The notes: a model not told the origin generated them from the sequence alone. Positions 1 through 8,383 are shown, counted from the stretch's first letter. The stretch is DNA of 64,000 nt from Stenotrophomonas maltophilia (GCF_003205835.1 NZ_CP029773.1:1644501-1708500), one strand, 5' to 3'. Made by a program: numbers and translations.

Positions 1-479
1 CCGCTGATCGCCAGCGAAGGTTCCTCCGGATCGATGAGGTCGATCAGGTCCAGGAGGTGCCTCACCCGCCAATCGTCTTGAACGTCTCGGGGCGGCTGGG
101 AGCACATCAGGCAGTAACTGTTGCAGCGCTCGGTGGCGAACAACACATTGCCGGTGTCCCCGCGCCGGTAGCGGATCGCCACCTTCTTCTGCAGGGGATT
201 GAGCTCCACCACATCCCCAGGCTTGCAAACACCCGGCGGACCTTCCAGGCGAACGAGGGGAGTCTCACTGGGTGAGTGCAACCCGCCTGAGGGCAAGACT
301 GCACCCCAAGGCAGGTTTAGCAGCTCATTGCTGGAGTGGTCCGCTGGGAGGTCCCTCAGATCCAGTGCCAGGCGCTCCAAGGGAAGCGCTGATCGGGCAA
401 ACTCTGCCAGAGACACGACCTTCAGCAGACTGGCTTTCGCCGACGGCGCCAGCTCGGCTCTGGTTTCAAGCGGCAGCAT
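1..479 (-). CDS. hxsC: His-Xaa-Ser system radical SAM maturase HxsC (C-terminus beyond window)
   Basis: The reverse strand is open from an ATG at 479 to the window edge, giving about 159 N-terminal residues. They include a radical-SAM cluster motif, C-N-S-Y-C-L-M-C (CxxxCxxC), after a 100-residue leader domain. The three cysteines would hold the 4Fe-4S cluster that cleaves S-adenosylmethionine. In Hxs loci two radical SAM enzymes, HxsB and HxsC, are thought to modify a peptide with His-Xaa-Ser repeats (HxsA). The modification chemistry is not known to me. The start overlaps the end of hxsB by 14 nt, which indicates translational coupling in an hxsD-hxsB-hxsC operon. No hxsA is visible; it would be expected further left. 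The family call rests on the motif and on the hxsB/hxsD partners. Confidence 0.82.
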   Translation of the reverse strand, partial: MLPLETRAELAPSAKASLLKVVSLAEFARSALPLERLALDLRDLPADHSSNELLNLPWGAVLPSGGLHSPSETPLVRLEGPPGVCKPGDVVELNPLQKKVAIRYRRGDTGNVLFATERCNSYCLMCSQPPRDVQDDWRVRHLLDLIDLIDPEEPSLAIS

Positions 480-1962
480 GGACGGCGTCCTCCACCGACG
501 GCTTCGGATTGGCCCAGGAGCGCATCAATCCTTGGATGTTCCGGTCAGCCTTCTCGTAGCGCTCCAGCAGGAAATCAAAGAGCCCCATGTTCCGCCGGCA
601 GAAGTCGCTGCTGGGCCGATGGCCGATGGGATCCCCCTGGCGGGCGTAGTGCTCGATCGGATCAGCGCCGCACATGGGCACAAACGCGCAATCGGAGCAC
701 GTGGGTAGGGCCTCGGCGACGCCGGCGTCCAGCAAGCGGCCCATGGCGGGCGAGGACAGCCATTGGCCGCCCGGTTGGCTGACGTGGCCCAAGGCAAAGG
801 CATCGTCCCCCATGGCGGCCAGCATGCGTGCCTCATCCGACGGATAGACCCGCCCATCATGGTCATAAATGACGGCGCCCAACCCGGCTCCGGAGGGCGA
901 TCGGAGATCGACGTAACCGTGCCCGAACGAAGTGAAGAGCTGGGAGAGAAGGAGAGACGCGTAGGACTCTTCCATGGCGTAGCCGGCCAGGTTCACCGAC
1001 AGCAAGTGGTCGAATGCGCGTCGGTAGAAGGCCAGGAAGTCTTCCGTGGGGTAGCCGGTGCGGCGGGCCGTCTTGGTGGCGAATCCGTAGGGGCTCAGGG
1101 GACGCAGGGAGATGCTGTGGAATCCCAGCGTCCGGTATTCGTCGATGATGGCCTCAGGGACCTCGAGGCTCTGGCGGGTCAGGGTCGTCAGCGCCGAGAC
1201 GGCATCGTCTCCCAGCCAACGGCGCCCGCGTTCGATGCCCTCGACGGTCCTCCGGTAGCTGTCGCGGCCGGGCCGGGGGCGGTTGGCGTTGTGAAGCCAT
1301 TCGGGACCGTCCAGTGATGTGGACAGCTTGAAGCGATGTTCGGTCAGAAACGCCAGCTGGTCGTCGGTGAGGTCATGCAGGGTGGATGCCAGCACGAAGC
1401 GCAGCGAGCGTCGGGCCGTCCGATTGCGCTCGACGATCCGCCGGGTGATGGCCTTCACTTGCTCAAAATTGAGCAGGGGCTCACCCCCTTGGAATTCGAT
1501 CGTCAGTTCTTGGCTCGGCCATTCGAACAACCGTTCCACCGCCTGTTCGGCGTGCGCACTTTCCATGTCGAACGCGGTGGCGCTCGTGTCCTGCCGGGAC
1601 ACTTGGCAATAGTTACAGGTGTGATGGCAACGCAGCGACACCACGAAGATGTGCAGAGCGGGTCCACCCATCAGGTAGGACTTTCGGCTTCGAATTTGAC
1701 TGAGCAGTGGCGCCAAGCTGCTTCGGTCGGACCCGGCGACGGCCAGGTGCCGGGCTTCCAAATCTGCAAAGAGGGCGGAGTTGGTCGGCAACTGGTGGGT
1801 CACCAGGCGCTGAACGTCCTCCATCTTCATCAGGAGCCAGTCGCCCGCCATGGAGGAGACAAATGCCCGCTCGTGATCCCAAGGCAAGCGACGGAACCGT
1901 AGGGGCAGCAATTGGTAATTCGATGGGCCGGCGAAAGCCTCCGCGGACCTAAACCTCGACAT
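466..1962 (-). CDS. hxsB: His-Xaa-Ser system radical SAM maturase HxsB
   Basis: A 498-residue radical SAM protein. The cluster motif C-H-H-T-C-N-Y-C lies near residues 112-119 and is followed by the glycine-rich EFQGGEP motif that contacts SAM. The C-terminal third has a cysteine-rich SPASM-like region (C-S-D-C-A-F-V-P-M-C-G and a later C) expected to bind auxiliary clusters, as in peptide-modifying maturases. An N-terminal leader domain precedes the barrel. The start ATG lies inside the end of hxsD (14-nt overlap) and the stop lies inside the start of hxsC, so the three genes form one tightly coupled operon. The expected role is post-translational modification of a His-Xaa-Ser repeat peptide; the product is uncharacterised. 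Confidence 0.88.
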   Translation of the reverse strand: MSRFRSAEAFAGPSNYQLLPLRFRRLPWDHERAFVSSMAGDWLLMKMEDVQRLVTHQLPTNSALFADLEARHLAVAGSDRSSLAPLLSQIRSRKSYLMGGPALHIFVVSLRCHHTCNYCQVSRQDTSATAFDMESAHAEQAVERLFEWPSQELTIEFQGGEPLLNFEQVKAITRRIVERNRTARRSLRFVLASTLHDLTDDQLAFLTEHRFKLSTSLDGPEWLHNANRPRPGRDSYRRTVEGIERGRRWLGDDAVSALTTLTRQSLEVPEAIIDEYRTLGFHSISLRPLSPYGFATKTARRTGYPTEDFLAFYRRAFDHLLSVNLAGYAMEESYASLLLSQLFTSFGHGYVDLRSPSGAGLGAVIYDHDGRVYPSDEARMLAAMGDDAFALGHVSQPGGQWLSSPAMGRLLDAGVAEALPTCSDCAFVPMCGADPIEHYARQGDPIGHRPSSDFCRRNMGLFDFLLERYEKADRNIQGLMRSWANPKPSVEDAVHAAA

Positions 1963-2254
1963 GCGAGGCCACCGGCTGTGCTTGGTTCAGCGCTGCCCGA
2001 AGCAGCTCTTGCTGCAGCCCGCTCGTCTCCGCTCGGACGGCCGCCCGCAGGCGCTCGTCCAGTAAGTCTCGGGAAAACCGGGCCCAAAGGTCCTCCGGCA
2101 ACTTAGAGTCGTCCAGAGACCAAAAGCCAACGGTGAGGTTGGCGCCTTGGCTGTGCACCTCGATACCAAACTCGCCGGTATAGCGATGCGCGGCCCGAGC
2201 CGCCACGTCGTCCGAATACAGTTCGCGATCAATAGTGAATTGCGAGCGTTCCAT
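1949..2254 (-). CDS. hxsD: His-Xaa-Ser system protein HxsD
   Basis: A 101-residue protein, first gene of the hxs operon. I chose the ATG at 2254 because a purine-rich GGGGGGATGGG ribosome site sits just upstream; a longer frame from 2332 has no such site and adds a non-conserved-looking leader. The sequence begins with a short beta-strand pattern (FTIDRELYS) followed by helices. HxsD is the small conserved partner of HxsB and HxsC; a carrier or recognition role for the substrate peptide is inference. It overlaps hxsB by 14 nt. The call depends strongly on the adjacent radical SAM pair. Confidence 0.8.
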   Translation of the reverse strand: MERSQFTIDRELYSDDVAARAAHRYTGEFGIEVHSQGANLTVGFWSLDDSKLPEDLWARFSRDLLDERLRAAVRAETSGLQQELLRAALNQAQPVASHVEV

Positions 2255-2393
2255 TGCCCATCCCCCCTGGATGGGGCAACTTTGCTCCTGAGAGCGCTTC
2301 GTTGCAAGCGCGCCGGCGAAAGCTGTGGTCACCGCTCCTATAAAGGCGTCGGTCCGCCCTCCTTGCAGACAGCCTTCTCTTCAGCAAATACAG

Positions 2394-2660
2394 CTAAGGG
2401 TTGTGGGAAGGACCCTCAGGTAGCGTGTGATCACATTCGGCTAGCCGAGCATTGCTGACCGCCTGTCGCGCGCCACAATGATCACAGGTCAGAACCGTGC
2501 CGCCGGGTATCTTTCTCAGGACATCCCCGCTGAGCTCGGTAATCCCGCCGCAGGCTGTGCAACGAATAGAGATGTGTCGCACGTGGACGATGTTGCCGTG
2601 CTCATCCCGAACAGGGTCTAGCGCAAGCACATAAAATTGACCGGTGTTGGGCATGTCCAT
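2394..2660 (-). CDS. small CxxC zinc-ribbon protein, function unknown
   Basis: An 88-residue protein with two CxxC knuckles about 26 residues apart, R-C-T-A-C-G-G and T-C-D-H-C-G. This is the layout of a zinc ribbon. The first 30 residues resemble a short beta-hairpin (FYVLALDPVRDEHGNI). It lies about 140 bases upstream of hxsD on the same strand, so it could be in the same transcript, but nothing in the sequence links it to the Hxs pathway. There is no clear ribosome site before the ATG at 2660; a second ATG lies two codons later. I do not recognise a specific family. Confidence 0.6.
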   Translation of the reverse strand: MDMPNTGQFYVLALDPVRDEHGNIVHVRHISIRCTACGGITELSGDVLRKIPGGTVLTCDHCGARQAVSNARLAECDHTLPEGPSHNP

Positions 2661-2844
2661 GGTTCGATAGCGTTGACGATGCCATGGTTGCTGTATTTGC
2701 TGGCTTCAGAGCGTGACGTCGCGTAGCGATCTGCGCGCACATTGCTGAACGCGTCAGGATCGGTATCTCACTTTGGAACAATCGAGAAAACTTTAGTATT
2801 CATATTTGCTAACGTGCTTCGACAATATGAAGAAGGGGCGCGCG

Positions 2845-3321
2845 ATGCCCATTAGGGCGGTGGTGTATGTCAGCGAAGCTTCGGATCTTCTGATGGGAGA
2901 CAAGCTAGGGTTGCGGGGGAGCAAGCTGGACGATCTCGTGGACGACGCAGCCCGCTTTAATCGAGACGCCGGCGTCAGCGGCATTCTTCTTTTTGACGGC
3001 GAGCGCTTCCTTCAATACTTAGAAGGGCCGTCAGACGGACTAGATGTTGCATATTCGCGCGTCCTTGGTGCCTCTAGCCACCATCACGTCCTAGAGCTCC
3101 AGAGAAGCACGGTCTCTGATCGCCGGCTTCCATTCTGGCCGATGAAATGGCTCCCCGTAGAGCCAAGCGAGCTGACTTCAACCGCGCTCGGCGATTGGGC
3201 CGGATTCAAGATGCGAGGCGACGGCGAGGCCATGAACGCGACAGCGATGGATCGCTTGCTCCTGTTGGTCTCCCGAGGCGCTGCGCTTGACGGAAGCTAC
3301 GGAGTGCGGCACTCATCCTAG
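2845..3321 (+). CDS. BLUF domain blue-light sensor protein
   Basis: A 158-residue single-domain BLUF protein, which senses blue light through non-covalently bound FAD. The conserved residues are present: Tyr8 (VVYVSEA), Asn39 (RFNRDAG) and Gln57 (FLQYLEG), plus the Met100-x-Trp102 pair (PMKW) on the last strand. Compared with the second BLUF protein at 13311, the segment between Tyr and Asn is seven residues longer. I chose the ATG at 2845, preceded by AAGAAGGGG, over upstream ATGs with no ribosome site. Its stop overlaps the stop of the convergent response regulator. It has no output domain, so it must act through a partner protein. Confidence 0.9.
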   Translation: MPIRAVVYVSEASDLLMGDKLGLRGSKLDDLVDDAARFNRDAGVSGILLFDGERFLQYLEGPSDGLDVAYSRVLGASSHHHVLELQRSTVSDRRLPFWPMKWLPVEPSELTSTALGDWAGFKMRGDGEAMNATAMDRLLLLVSRGAALDGSYGVRHSS

Positions 3322-3689
3322 GTCCCCCGGCGGCAATCCACTTGCTCATGAATGGCCGTGGTGAGCTGGCGAAATCGGTAGGGCTTGGGAAGAAAACGGA
3401 CGTTTTCAGGAAGCACCGGCAACTGAGACCGCTGAAGCCCTGACGAAATCACTACCTTCGCCAGCGGTTGGGACAAAGCCGCTTCAACCGCCACGTCCAA
3501 GCCGGTCGCAGAGCCTGGCATGTTGTAGTCCGTCACAATGATGGTGAACTTTCCCTCGCCGCGAAGGTGTGCAATTGCCTCAACTCCCGTGCTGGCGGTG
3601 GTGACATCGAAACCCTGGGCACTGAGGGCGTCGGCAACCACTGCGCGGAGATCTTCTTCATCTTCTACAAAAAGAACGTGGATCGGCAT
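3318..3689 (-). CDS. single-domain response regulator (CheY-like)
   Basis: A 123-residue receiver domain with no output domain. It has the acidic pocket (FVEDEED), the phospho-acceptor Asp54 in VTDYNMPG and the conserved lysine in FLPKPYR. It begins one base after the stop of the histidine kinase at 3691, so the two are translationally coupled and form a kinase/receiver pair. The 3' end overlaps the end of the convergent BLUF gene, so the two transcripts could interfere. The downstream partner is unknown; a single-domain regulator usually acts by protein contact or phosphorelay. Confidence 0.9.
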   Translation of the reverse strand: MPIHVLFVEDEEDLRAVVADALSAQGFDVTTASTGVEAIAHLRGEGKFTIIVTDYNMPGSATGLDVAVEAALSQPLAKVVISSGLQRSQLPVLPENVRFLPKPYRFRQLTTAIHEQVDCRRGT

Positions 3690-3690
3690 T

Positions 3691-4833
3691 TCAATGGACT
3701 CTAATAGGGAAAAAAAGACTAACCCGGGTTCCTTTCCCGACTTCGCTGATCAATTCGGTGTGGCCCCCCGACTGGCTCGTGAAGCCAAATACTTGGCTTA
3801 GCCCCAACCCGCTTCCTTTGCCGATGGACTTGGTGGTGAAGAACGGCTCGAAAACCCGTTCCTGCAGTTGCTTTGGAATGCCCTCGCCATCGTCACAGAC
3901 CGTGATGCAGGCGTAATCTAGCGGGCCATTCGTTGGGGTGGATGGGTTCTGTAGAGAGCGAACTGCCGCTGACACTGTGATTTGTCCACCTTGAGGCATG
4001 GCATCGCGGCTGTTGCATACCAAGTTTAGGATGGCGGCCTCCAACTGGGCCTTATCAAGCTCAATCTCCACATCGTCCTCGGGCAATTGGATGGCCAGGT
4101 CAACGTGGTCGCCAGCCGCGCGATTAAGCATGCCCTCGAACTCATGCAGAAGCCTGCCCAGCTGGACCTTCTCCGGAACCAGGGTCTGCCCCTTGCCAAA
4201 GGTCAGCAGCTGACGCGTCAATAGTGTTCCCCGTTCGCCCGCACGCTGGGCGGTGTCAATGAGCGCCGCAGCTGCACGGTTATCCACGTGGATACTGACC
4301 ATGTCCAGACAATTGGCGATGATCGTGAGTAAGTTGTTGAAGTCGTGCGCCAACCCCAGCGTGAATTTTCCAATCGCCTCCATCTTTTGCGCTTGAAACA
4401 GTTCGCGCTGCGTATCAAGCAGTTGCTCTTGAGCCTGATGGAGTTCGGTAATGTCACGGGTGATCTTGGCGAATCCGACGAGATCACCGTCGACCCAAAT
4501 CGGATCGATGACCACACTCGCGCGGAACGGCGTTCCATCTTGCCGCAAGCGCCAGCCTTCGCAGGCGTATCGTCCTTCTTCAGCTGCAACGCGCAAATTG
4601 CGTTGTGGAAACCCCGCTTCCGCCTCCTCTGGAAGATAGAACCTAGAGAAGTGGGACCCTACGACATCCGCTGCGGTATAGCCCTTGATCCGCTGCCCTC
4701 CGGTGTTCCACGTCCGGATGAAGCCGGCGGTGTCCAGCATATAAATCGCGTAGTCCGTGACCGAATTCACCAGAAGGCTGAATTGCCTGGACTCATCGCT
4801 AAGAGCATCTGTGGAGCGTTGCTGGCTAATCAT
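3691..4833 (-). CDS. PAS-domain sensor histidine kinase
   Basis: A 380-residue soluble kinase with no membrane segments. Residues 15-130 form a PAS domain of the type ending in GFAKITRDITE. Then come a helical linker, a dimerisation/phospho-acceptor motif with His163 (LAHDFNNLL) and an HATPase_c domain with the N box (LNLVCNSRDA), G1 box (CDDGEGIP), an FEPFFTTK motif and GSGLGLSQV. This matches the kinase core common in xanthomonad cytosolic PAS kinases. The start ATG at 4833 has GAGGA upstream. It forms an operon with the receiver protein. The BLUF gene next door suggests a light or redox input, but that link is inference. Confidence 0.88.
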   Translation of the reverse strand: MISQQRSTDALSDESRQFSLLVNSVTDYAIYMLDTAGFIRTWNTGGQRIKGYTAADVVGSHFSRFYLPEEAEAGFPQRNLRVAAEEGRYACEGWRLRQDGTPFRASVVIDPIWVDGDLVGFAKITRDITELHQAQEQLLDTQRELFQAQKMEAIGKFTLGLAHDFNNLLTIIANCLDMVSIHVDNRAAAALIDTAQRAGERGTLLTRQLLTFGKGQTLVPEKVQLGRLLHEFEGMLNRAAGDHVDLAIQLPEDDVEIELDKAQLEAAILNLVCNSRDAMPQGGQITVSAAVRSLQNPSTPTNGPLDYACITVCDDGEGIPKQLQERVFEPFFTTKSIGKGSGLGLSQVFGFTSQSGGHTELISEVGKGTRVSLFFPIRVH

Positions 4834-5122
4834 GGGTCATCCTCGTGGCGAGCCACCGGAGGCGACAGGTGGGGCAGTGTAGGGAGGGTCCGCCGTTCGA
4901 GCGTTACGAAACCTTCACGTCCGCTGCGCTGGGCCGCCGAGACTCGCTAATGCAGACGATGAGGCTTGTTTAGCAAGGGTGGGCGATGGTGGGAGGGGCG
5001 CGAGCGATGCAGGTCATGGAGCAAAGACTGATGGCGCTGGGATATCAAGATGGCGTAGCGCTGGATAGCATTCAGGGTGAGGCACGCCGGATCAAGGACC
5101 AGAGAACGTGCTGCATGTGGGG

Positions 5123-5359
5123 TCAGGACTCGTGTCGACCGTATTGCCGTCCCCAGTATGCTTCGCTACTGCTTGGGTCTAGGCATCCCGTGCGCATCAC
5201 GCAGTGCGTCCTAGCGTCGGGGTCTGCGCTGACCGCGATGTAGCTCAATGCCTCAGCGAGCATCCGAAGAAACTGCTCCTCGGAGTAGAGCGCTGCCCAT
5301 TCCGGTAGCTTCTCCTCAAGCTGAGCGATCATCAAATCGATTTCGAGACGGGTACTCAT
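5123..5359 (-). CDS. small hypothetical protein
   Basis: A 78-residue protein starting at an ATG at 5359 that has an AGGAGGGC ribosome site about 6 bases upstream; a longer frame from 5401 lacks one. The first 50 residues look amphipathic and helical (LMIAQLEEKLPEWAAL, QFLRMLAEALSYIA); the C-terminus is polar. I do not recognise a family. It stands alone between the kinase operon and the flavoprotein gene, in a region rich in stress genes. The 289 bases between it and the kinase start hold no gene I can support. Confidence 0.55.
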   Translation of the reverse strand: MSTRLEIDLMIAQLEEKLPEWAALYSEEQFLRMLAEALSYIAVSADPDARTHCVMRTGCLDPSSSEAYWGRQYGRHES

Positions 5360-5616
5360 GTGGGCTTGCCCTCCTGTATCCCACAATAAGAACCATCGCA
5401 TTGCGTCCGGTGTCCAAGTTAAGGTCCCGGTCCCACGCCGGCTCTACTCTGCGCTCACGAGTTTTTTGCGAACCCAGTGGGAGGGGACCGAAGGTGAGCT
5501 GCGCGTGTCCGACGCCGTGAAAGCCCTTTTCGCTCCGTCGCCACTCGTTCTACACGGGCAGCCGACAGTGTAAGCGTCAGATAAGGGCACCTGTAACGAC
5601 TCTTGCCCTCAGATGG

Positions 5617-6540
5617 ATGCCCATGACAAACGACGCCGTTGCTCCCAATCCTGTAGACGCCGTCGTGATCGGTGGAAGCTACGCTGGCATGTCCGCCGCG
5701 CTTCAGCTTGCTCGGGCCTGTCGATCAGTGGTGATCATTGATCATGGGCTGCCAAGGAACCGCACCGCCAGCCGAGCCCATGGCTGCCTAGGTTGGGATG
5801 GCTGCGCCCCGGCCGATCTTTTGACAACCGCTCGGCGGCAACTTCGAGCCTACAGCCACGTGCGCTGGATCGCCGCCGAGGTGGTGGGTGCGCAGGGCTC
5901 TGCCCGGACCGGGTTCAAGGTCACCTGTGCCTCTGGGAGCACAGTGTCCGCACATCGATTGGTGTTGGCCCATGGGGTCGCGGACCAGCTCCCCGAAGTC
6001 CCCGGCTTGGAAGAGCGGTGGGGTAAAAGCGTCCTCCATTGCCCTTACTGCCACGGCTACGAGATCTGCGGAGGGTCGCTTGGGCTTCTGGTCGCCGCGG
6101 ACGACGATGCGTTGGCGCATGCCAAGGCATTGCAGCAATGGGGGAAAATCATGATCTTCCACCGGGGAGATCGGACGGATCAGGCATTGAACGCTCTGGA
6201 GAATCAGCTTAACGGCATTGATGCGGCCTTGGAGCGAACACCGTTGGTCGGCGTTTCTGAAGAAGCCACGGCGGACCTGGTCGACGGACGCCGGCTAAAG
6301 CTACGGGCCCTCTTTTTACACCCCGAAACGAAACTATGCTCCCCGATCGCACACCAACTGGGGTGTGAAACCGAATCTGTTGGCTGCATTTCAACGGACT
6401 CGGCGAAGCAGACCACCGTGGAAGGAGTGTTCGCCTGCGGGGATGCAGCCCGGTTCGCAGGCAACATCGCCCTGGCCATCGGAGAAGGCGCGCTCGCTGG
6501 GGTGGCGGCGCATCGCTCGTTGTTGGGGCTGCTTGACTAA
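5617..6540 (+). CDS. thioredoxin-reductase-like NAD(P)/FAD oxidoreductase
   Basis: A 307-residue flavoprotein of the thioredoxin reductase (class II pyridine nucleotide disulfide oxidoreductase) fold. It has an FAD-binding Rossmann motif, IGGSYAGMSAA, near residues 18-28, a redox C-P-Y-C pair near residue 145 and the C-terminal FAD motif GVFACGDAAR. The NAD(P)H-binding region lacks a clean GxGxxA motif (LGLLVAADDDALAHA), so the cofactor may be weakly bound or different. It may reduce a thioredoxin-like partner or act in redox stress. It lies upstream of a DUF892 gene in the same direction. The start at 5617 has no clear ribosome site; 5623 is an alternative ATG. Confidence 0.82.
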   Translation: MPMTNDAVAPNPVDAVVIGGSYAGMSAALQLARACRSVVIIDHGLPRNRTASRAHGCLGWDGCAPADLLTTARRQLRAYSHVRWIAAEVVGAQGSARTGFKVTCASGSTVSAHRLVLAHGVADQLPEVPGLEERWGKSVLHCPYCHGYEICGGSLGLLVAADDDALAHAKALQQWGKIMIFHRGDRTDQALNALENQLNGIDAALERTPLVGVSEEATADLVDGRRLKLRALFLHPETKLCSPIAHQLGCETESVGCISTDSAKQTTVEGVFACGDAARFAGNIALAIGEGALAGVAAHRSLLGLLD

Positions 6541-6636
6541 GCAAGCACGGGCGTTCGCCATGCCTTCACGGTGGCATCGCCTTGCTGCCATGGGCGCCTC
6601 GTTAGGGTGGACGTCCATTCCCTGACGGAGATCACC

Positions 6637-7146
6637 ATGGCAGAGCTCAAAGAGAACCTGTTGGATTGGCTGCGCGACGCACACGCGATGGAGCAGCAGG
6701 CGGAAACCATGCTCAAGGGCCAGGCATCCCGGATCGAGCACTACCCGGTGCTGAAGGCTCGCATTGAAGAACACATCCAAGAGACCATCGGCCAGCGCGA
6801 ACTGCTGGAAGGCTGCATCAAGCGGCTGGGCGGTTCCCCGTCGACCCTGAAGGATGTGATGGGCAAGATGGCAGCCTTCGGTCAGGCCGTCGGCGGCATG
6901 ACTGCCTCTGATGAGATCGTCAAAGGCGCCATGGCCGGCTACGTCTTCGAACACTTCGAAATCGCGTCCTACACGGCGCTTATCGCTGCTGCCAAGATCG
7001 CCGGTGATGCGGAAACCGTGAGGGTCTGTGAAGAGATTCTGGTTCAAGAAGAGGCCATGGCCGACTGGCTGGCGGCCCATCTGCCCGAGGTCACCGAAGA
7101 ATTCATGGTCCGCGACGCCACCCCTGGCGTTGAAGCAAAGAAGTGA
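6637..7146 (+). CDS. ferritin-like DUF892 (YciE/YciF family) protein
   Basis: A 169-residue four-helix protein of the DUF892 family (YciF-type), a ferritin-like fold linked to stress responses. It shows E-rich helices with EEHIQET, VFEHFEIASYTAL and CEEILVQEEAMADWL, the metal-ligand pattern of the fold. I chose the ATG at 6637, which has CGGAG 9 bases upstream, over a longer frame from 6571. It is the first of two DUF892 genes in the window (the other is at 12212). The next genes in the same direction are Ku, DUF3606 and LigD. Confidence 0.85.
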   Translation: MAELKENLLDWLRDAHAMEQQAETMLKGQASRIEHYPVLKARIEEHIQETIGQRELLEGCIKRLGGSPSTLKDVMGKMAAFGQAVGGMTASDEIVKGAMAGYVFEHFEIASYTALIAAAKIAGDAETVRVCEEILVQEEAMADWLAAHLPEVTEEFMVRDATPGVEAKK

Positions 7147-7158
7147 GCCATTGAGTCT

Positions 7159-7186
7159 CGTCGGCTGGGTTCACGCCCGGCCGACG
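7159..7186 (+). other. strong hairpin between DUF892 gene and Ku gene
   Basis: CGTCGGCTGGG (7159-7169) pairs with CCCGGCCGACG (7176-7186) across a 6-nt loop: 11 pairs with one G-T wobble. It starts 12 bases after the DUF892 stop and lies about 45 bases before the Ku start. There is no T-run after it, so a classical terminator is unlikely; it may attenuate or process the mRNA between the two genes. Confidence 0.5.
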
Positions 7187-7231
7187 GGGCCGGTCCTACA
7201 ACGAAAGGCCCTTGGATAGGAGGCGGCTGGC

Positions 7232-8176
7232 ATGCCTAGGCCCATCTGGAGCGGATCCCTGTCGTTTGGTCTGCTCAATGTCCCAGTTTCATTGATGTCC
7301 GCCGAGCGACGCATGGACCTCAGTTTCCGAATGTTGGACGCTCGCAACAAAAAGCCCATCCGATACGAGCGCGTCAATGCTGAGACCGGCGAAGAAGTGC
7401 CGTGGAAGGACATCGTCAAAGCCTTCGAATATGACAAGGGCAGTTACGTCGTCATAGAAAAGGAAGACATCGCTGCAGCCGCACCCGAGACGCACGAATC
7501 TATTGACGTAGAGGCGTTTGTCGACGCCGAGAGCATTGGCCTGCGGTTCTTTGAAAAGCCCTACATCCTGGTGCCCGGAAAGAAGGCGGAAAAAGGCTAT
7601 GTGCTTCTTCGAGAGACTCTGAAGGAAACGGGCAAGGTCGGCATCGCCAGGGTAGTCATCCGCACCCGCGAATACATCTGTGCGGTGATGCCCGAGGACG
7701 ATGCGCTGGTGATGATTCTGCTGCGCTATCCGCAGGAGCTGGTGTCGCCGGACGAATACAAGTTGCCTCAAGGCCAAGCATCCGACTACCGGGTGGCTCC
7801 CAAAGAACTGGAGATGGCCAAGCAGCTCATTGAGAGCATGACGTCGGAATGGCAACCGGATAGCTACCAGGACGAGTTCCGCGAGCGCCTGTCGGACATC
7901 ATCAAAAAGCGGGTGAAGCAGGCCGGCGCCACGACCACCTTTGAGGAGCCCGAGCACCGCGAGGATTCGGCGACCAACGTGGTGGACTTCATGGCCTTGC
8001 TCCAGAAGAGCCTGGAAACCAACAAGCGCACCCCGGCAAAGGCAACCCCGGTGAAGACCGCCTCCAAGCCGTCTGCCAAAGACAGCAAATCTGCCAAGAA
8101 GGCCACCCCCAGAAAGGCCCCGACGAAAAAAGCGGCGAAGAAGACTCCCACCAAGAAGGCTCGAAAGAGCGCCTGA
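7232..8176 (+). CDS. ku: non-homologous end-joining protein Ku
   Basis: A 314-residue bacterial Ku. It begins with the typical PIWSGSLSFGLLNVPV segment and keeps the central beta-barrel motifs (RYERVNAETGEEV, IARVVIRTREYICAV). Bacterial Ku forms a homodimeric ring on DNA ends and recruits LigD. The last 60 residues are a lysine/proline/alanine-rich tail (KKATPRKAPTKKAAKK), as in extended Ku proteins, which helps DNA and ligase binding. The ATG at 7232 follows GGAGGCGGCTGGC. DUF3606 and ligD follow on the same strand, so this is a complete two-component end-joining locus. A position on a mobile island suggests it may be a second, laterally acquired copy. Confidence 0.95.
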   Translation: MPRPIWSGSLSFGLLNVPVSLMSAERRMDLSFRMLDARNKKPIRYERVNAETGEEVPWKDIVKAFEYDKGSYVVIEKEDIAAAAPETHESIDVEAFVDAESIGLRFFEKPYILVPGKKAEKGYVLLRETLKETGKVGIARVVIRTREYICAVMPEDDALVMILLRYPQELVSPDEYKLPQGQASDYRVAPKELEMAKQLIESMTSEWQPDSYQDEFRERLSDIIKKRVKQAGATTTFEEPEHREDSATNVVDFMALLQKSLETNKRTPAKATPVKTASKPSAKDSKSAKKATPRKAPTKKAAKKTPTKKARKSA

Positions 8177-8194
8177 TCAGACTAGGAGAATCTC

Positions 8195-8371
8195 ATGAGC
8201 GACGACAAGAAGAACACTGGCAGCCCGGACCGCGACCGCATCAATGTCAACGAGGATTACGAGCTGCAGTATTGGACCAAGGCATTGGGTGTGTCCGCCG
8301 ACGAGTTCCGGGCCGCAGTCAAAGCCGTGGGTCCTACCTCCGCAGCGGTTCGCAAGCACCTGGGTAAGTAA
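8195..8371 (+). CDS. DUF3606 family small protein
   Basis: A 58-residue protein from the ATG at 8195, preceded by TAGGAGAA, to the TAA at 8369. It contains the DUF3606 pattern: a polar N-terminus with DRINVNEDYELQYW, then KALGVSADEFRAAVKAVG and a C-terminal VRKHLGK. Function is unknown. Small proteins of this family often accompany stress and catalase-type genes. It fits between ku (18-nt gap) and ligD (12-nt gap) and has its own good ribosome site, so it is almost certainly part of the end-joining operon. Confidence 0.85.
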   Translation: MSDDKKNTGSPDRDRINVNEDYELQYWTKALGVSADEFRAAVKAVGPTSAAVRKHLGK

Positions 8372-8383
8372 CGGAGAGCCGCC

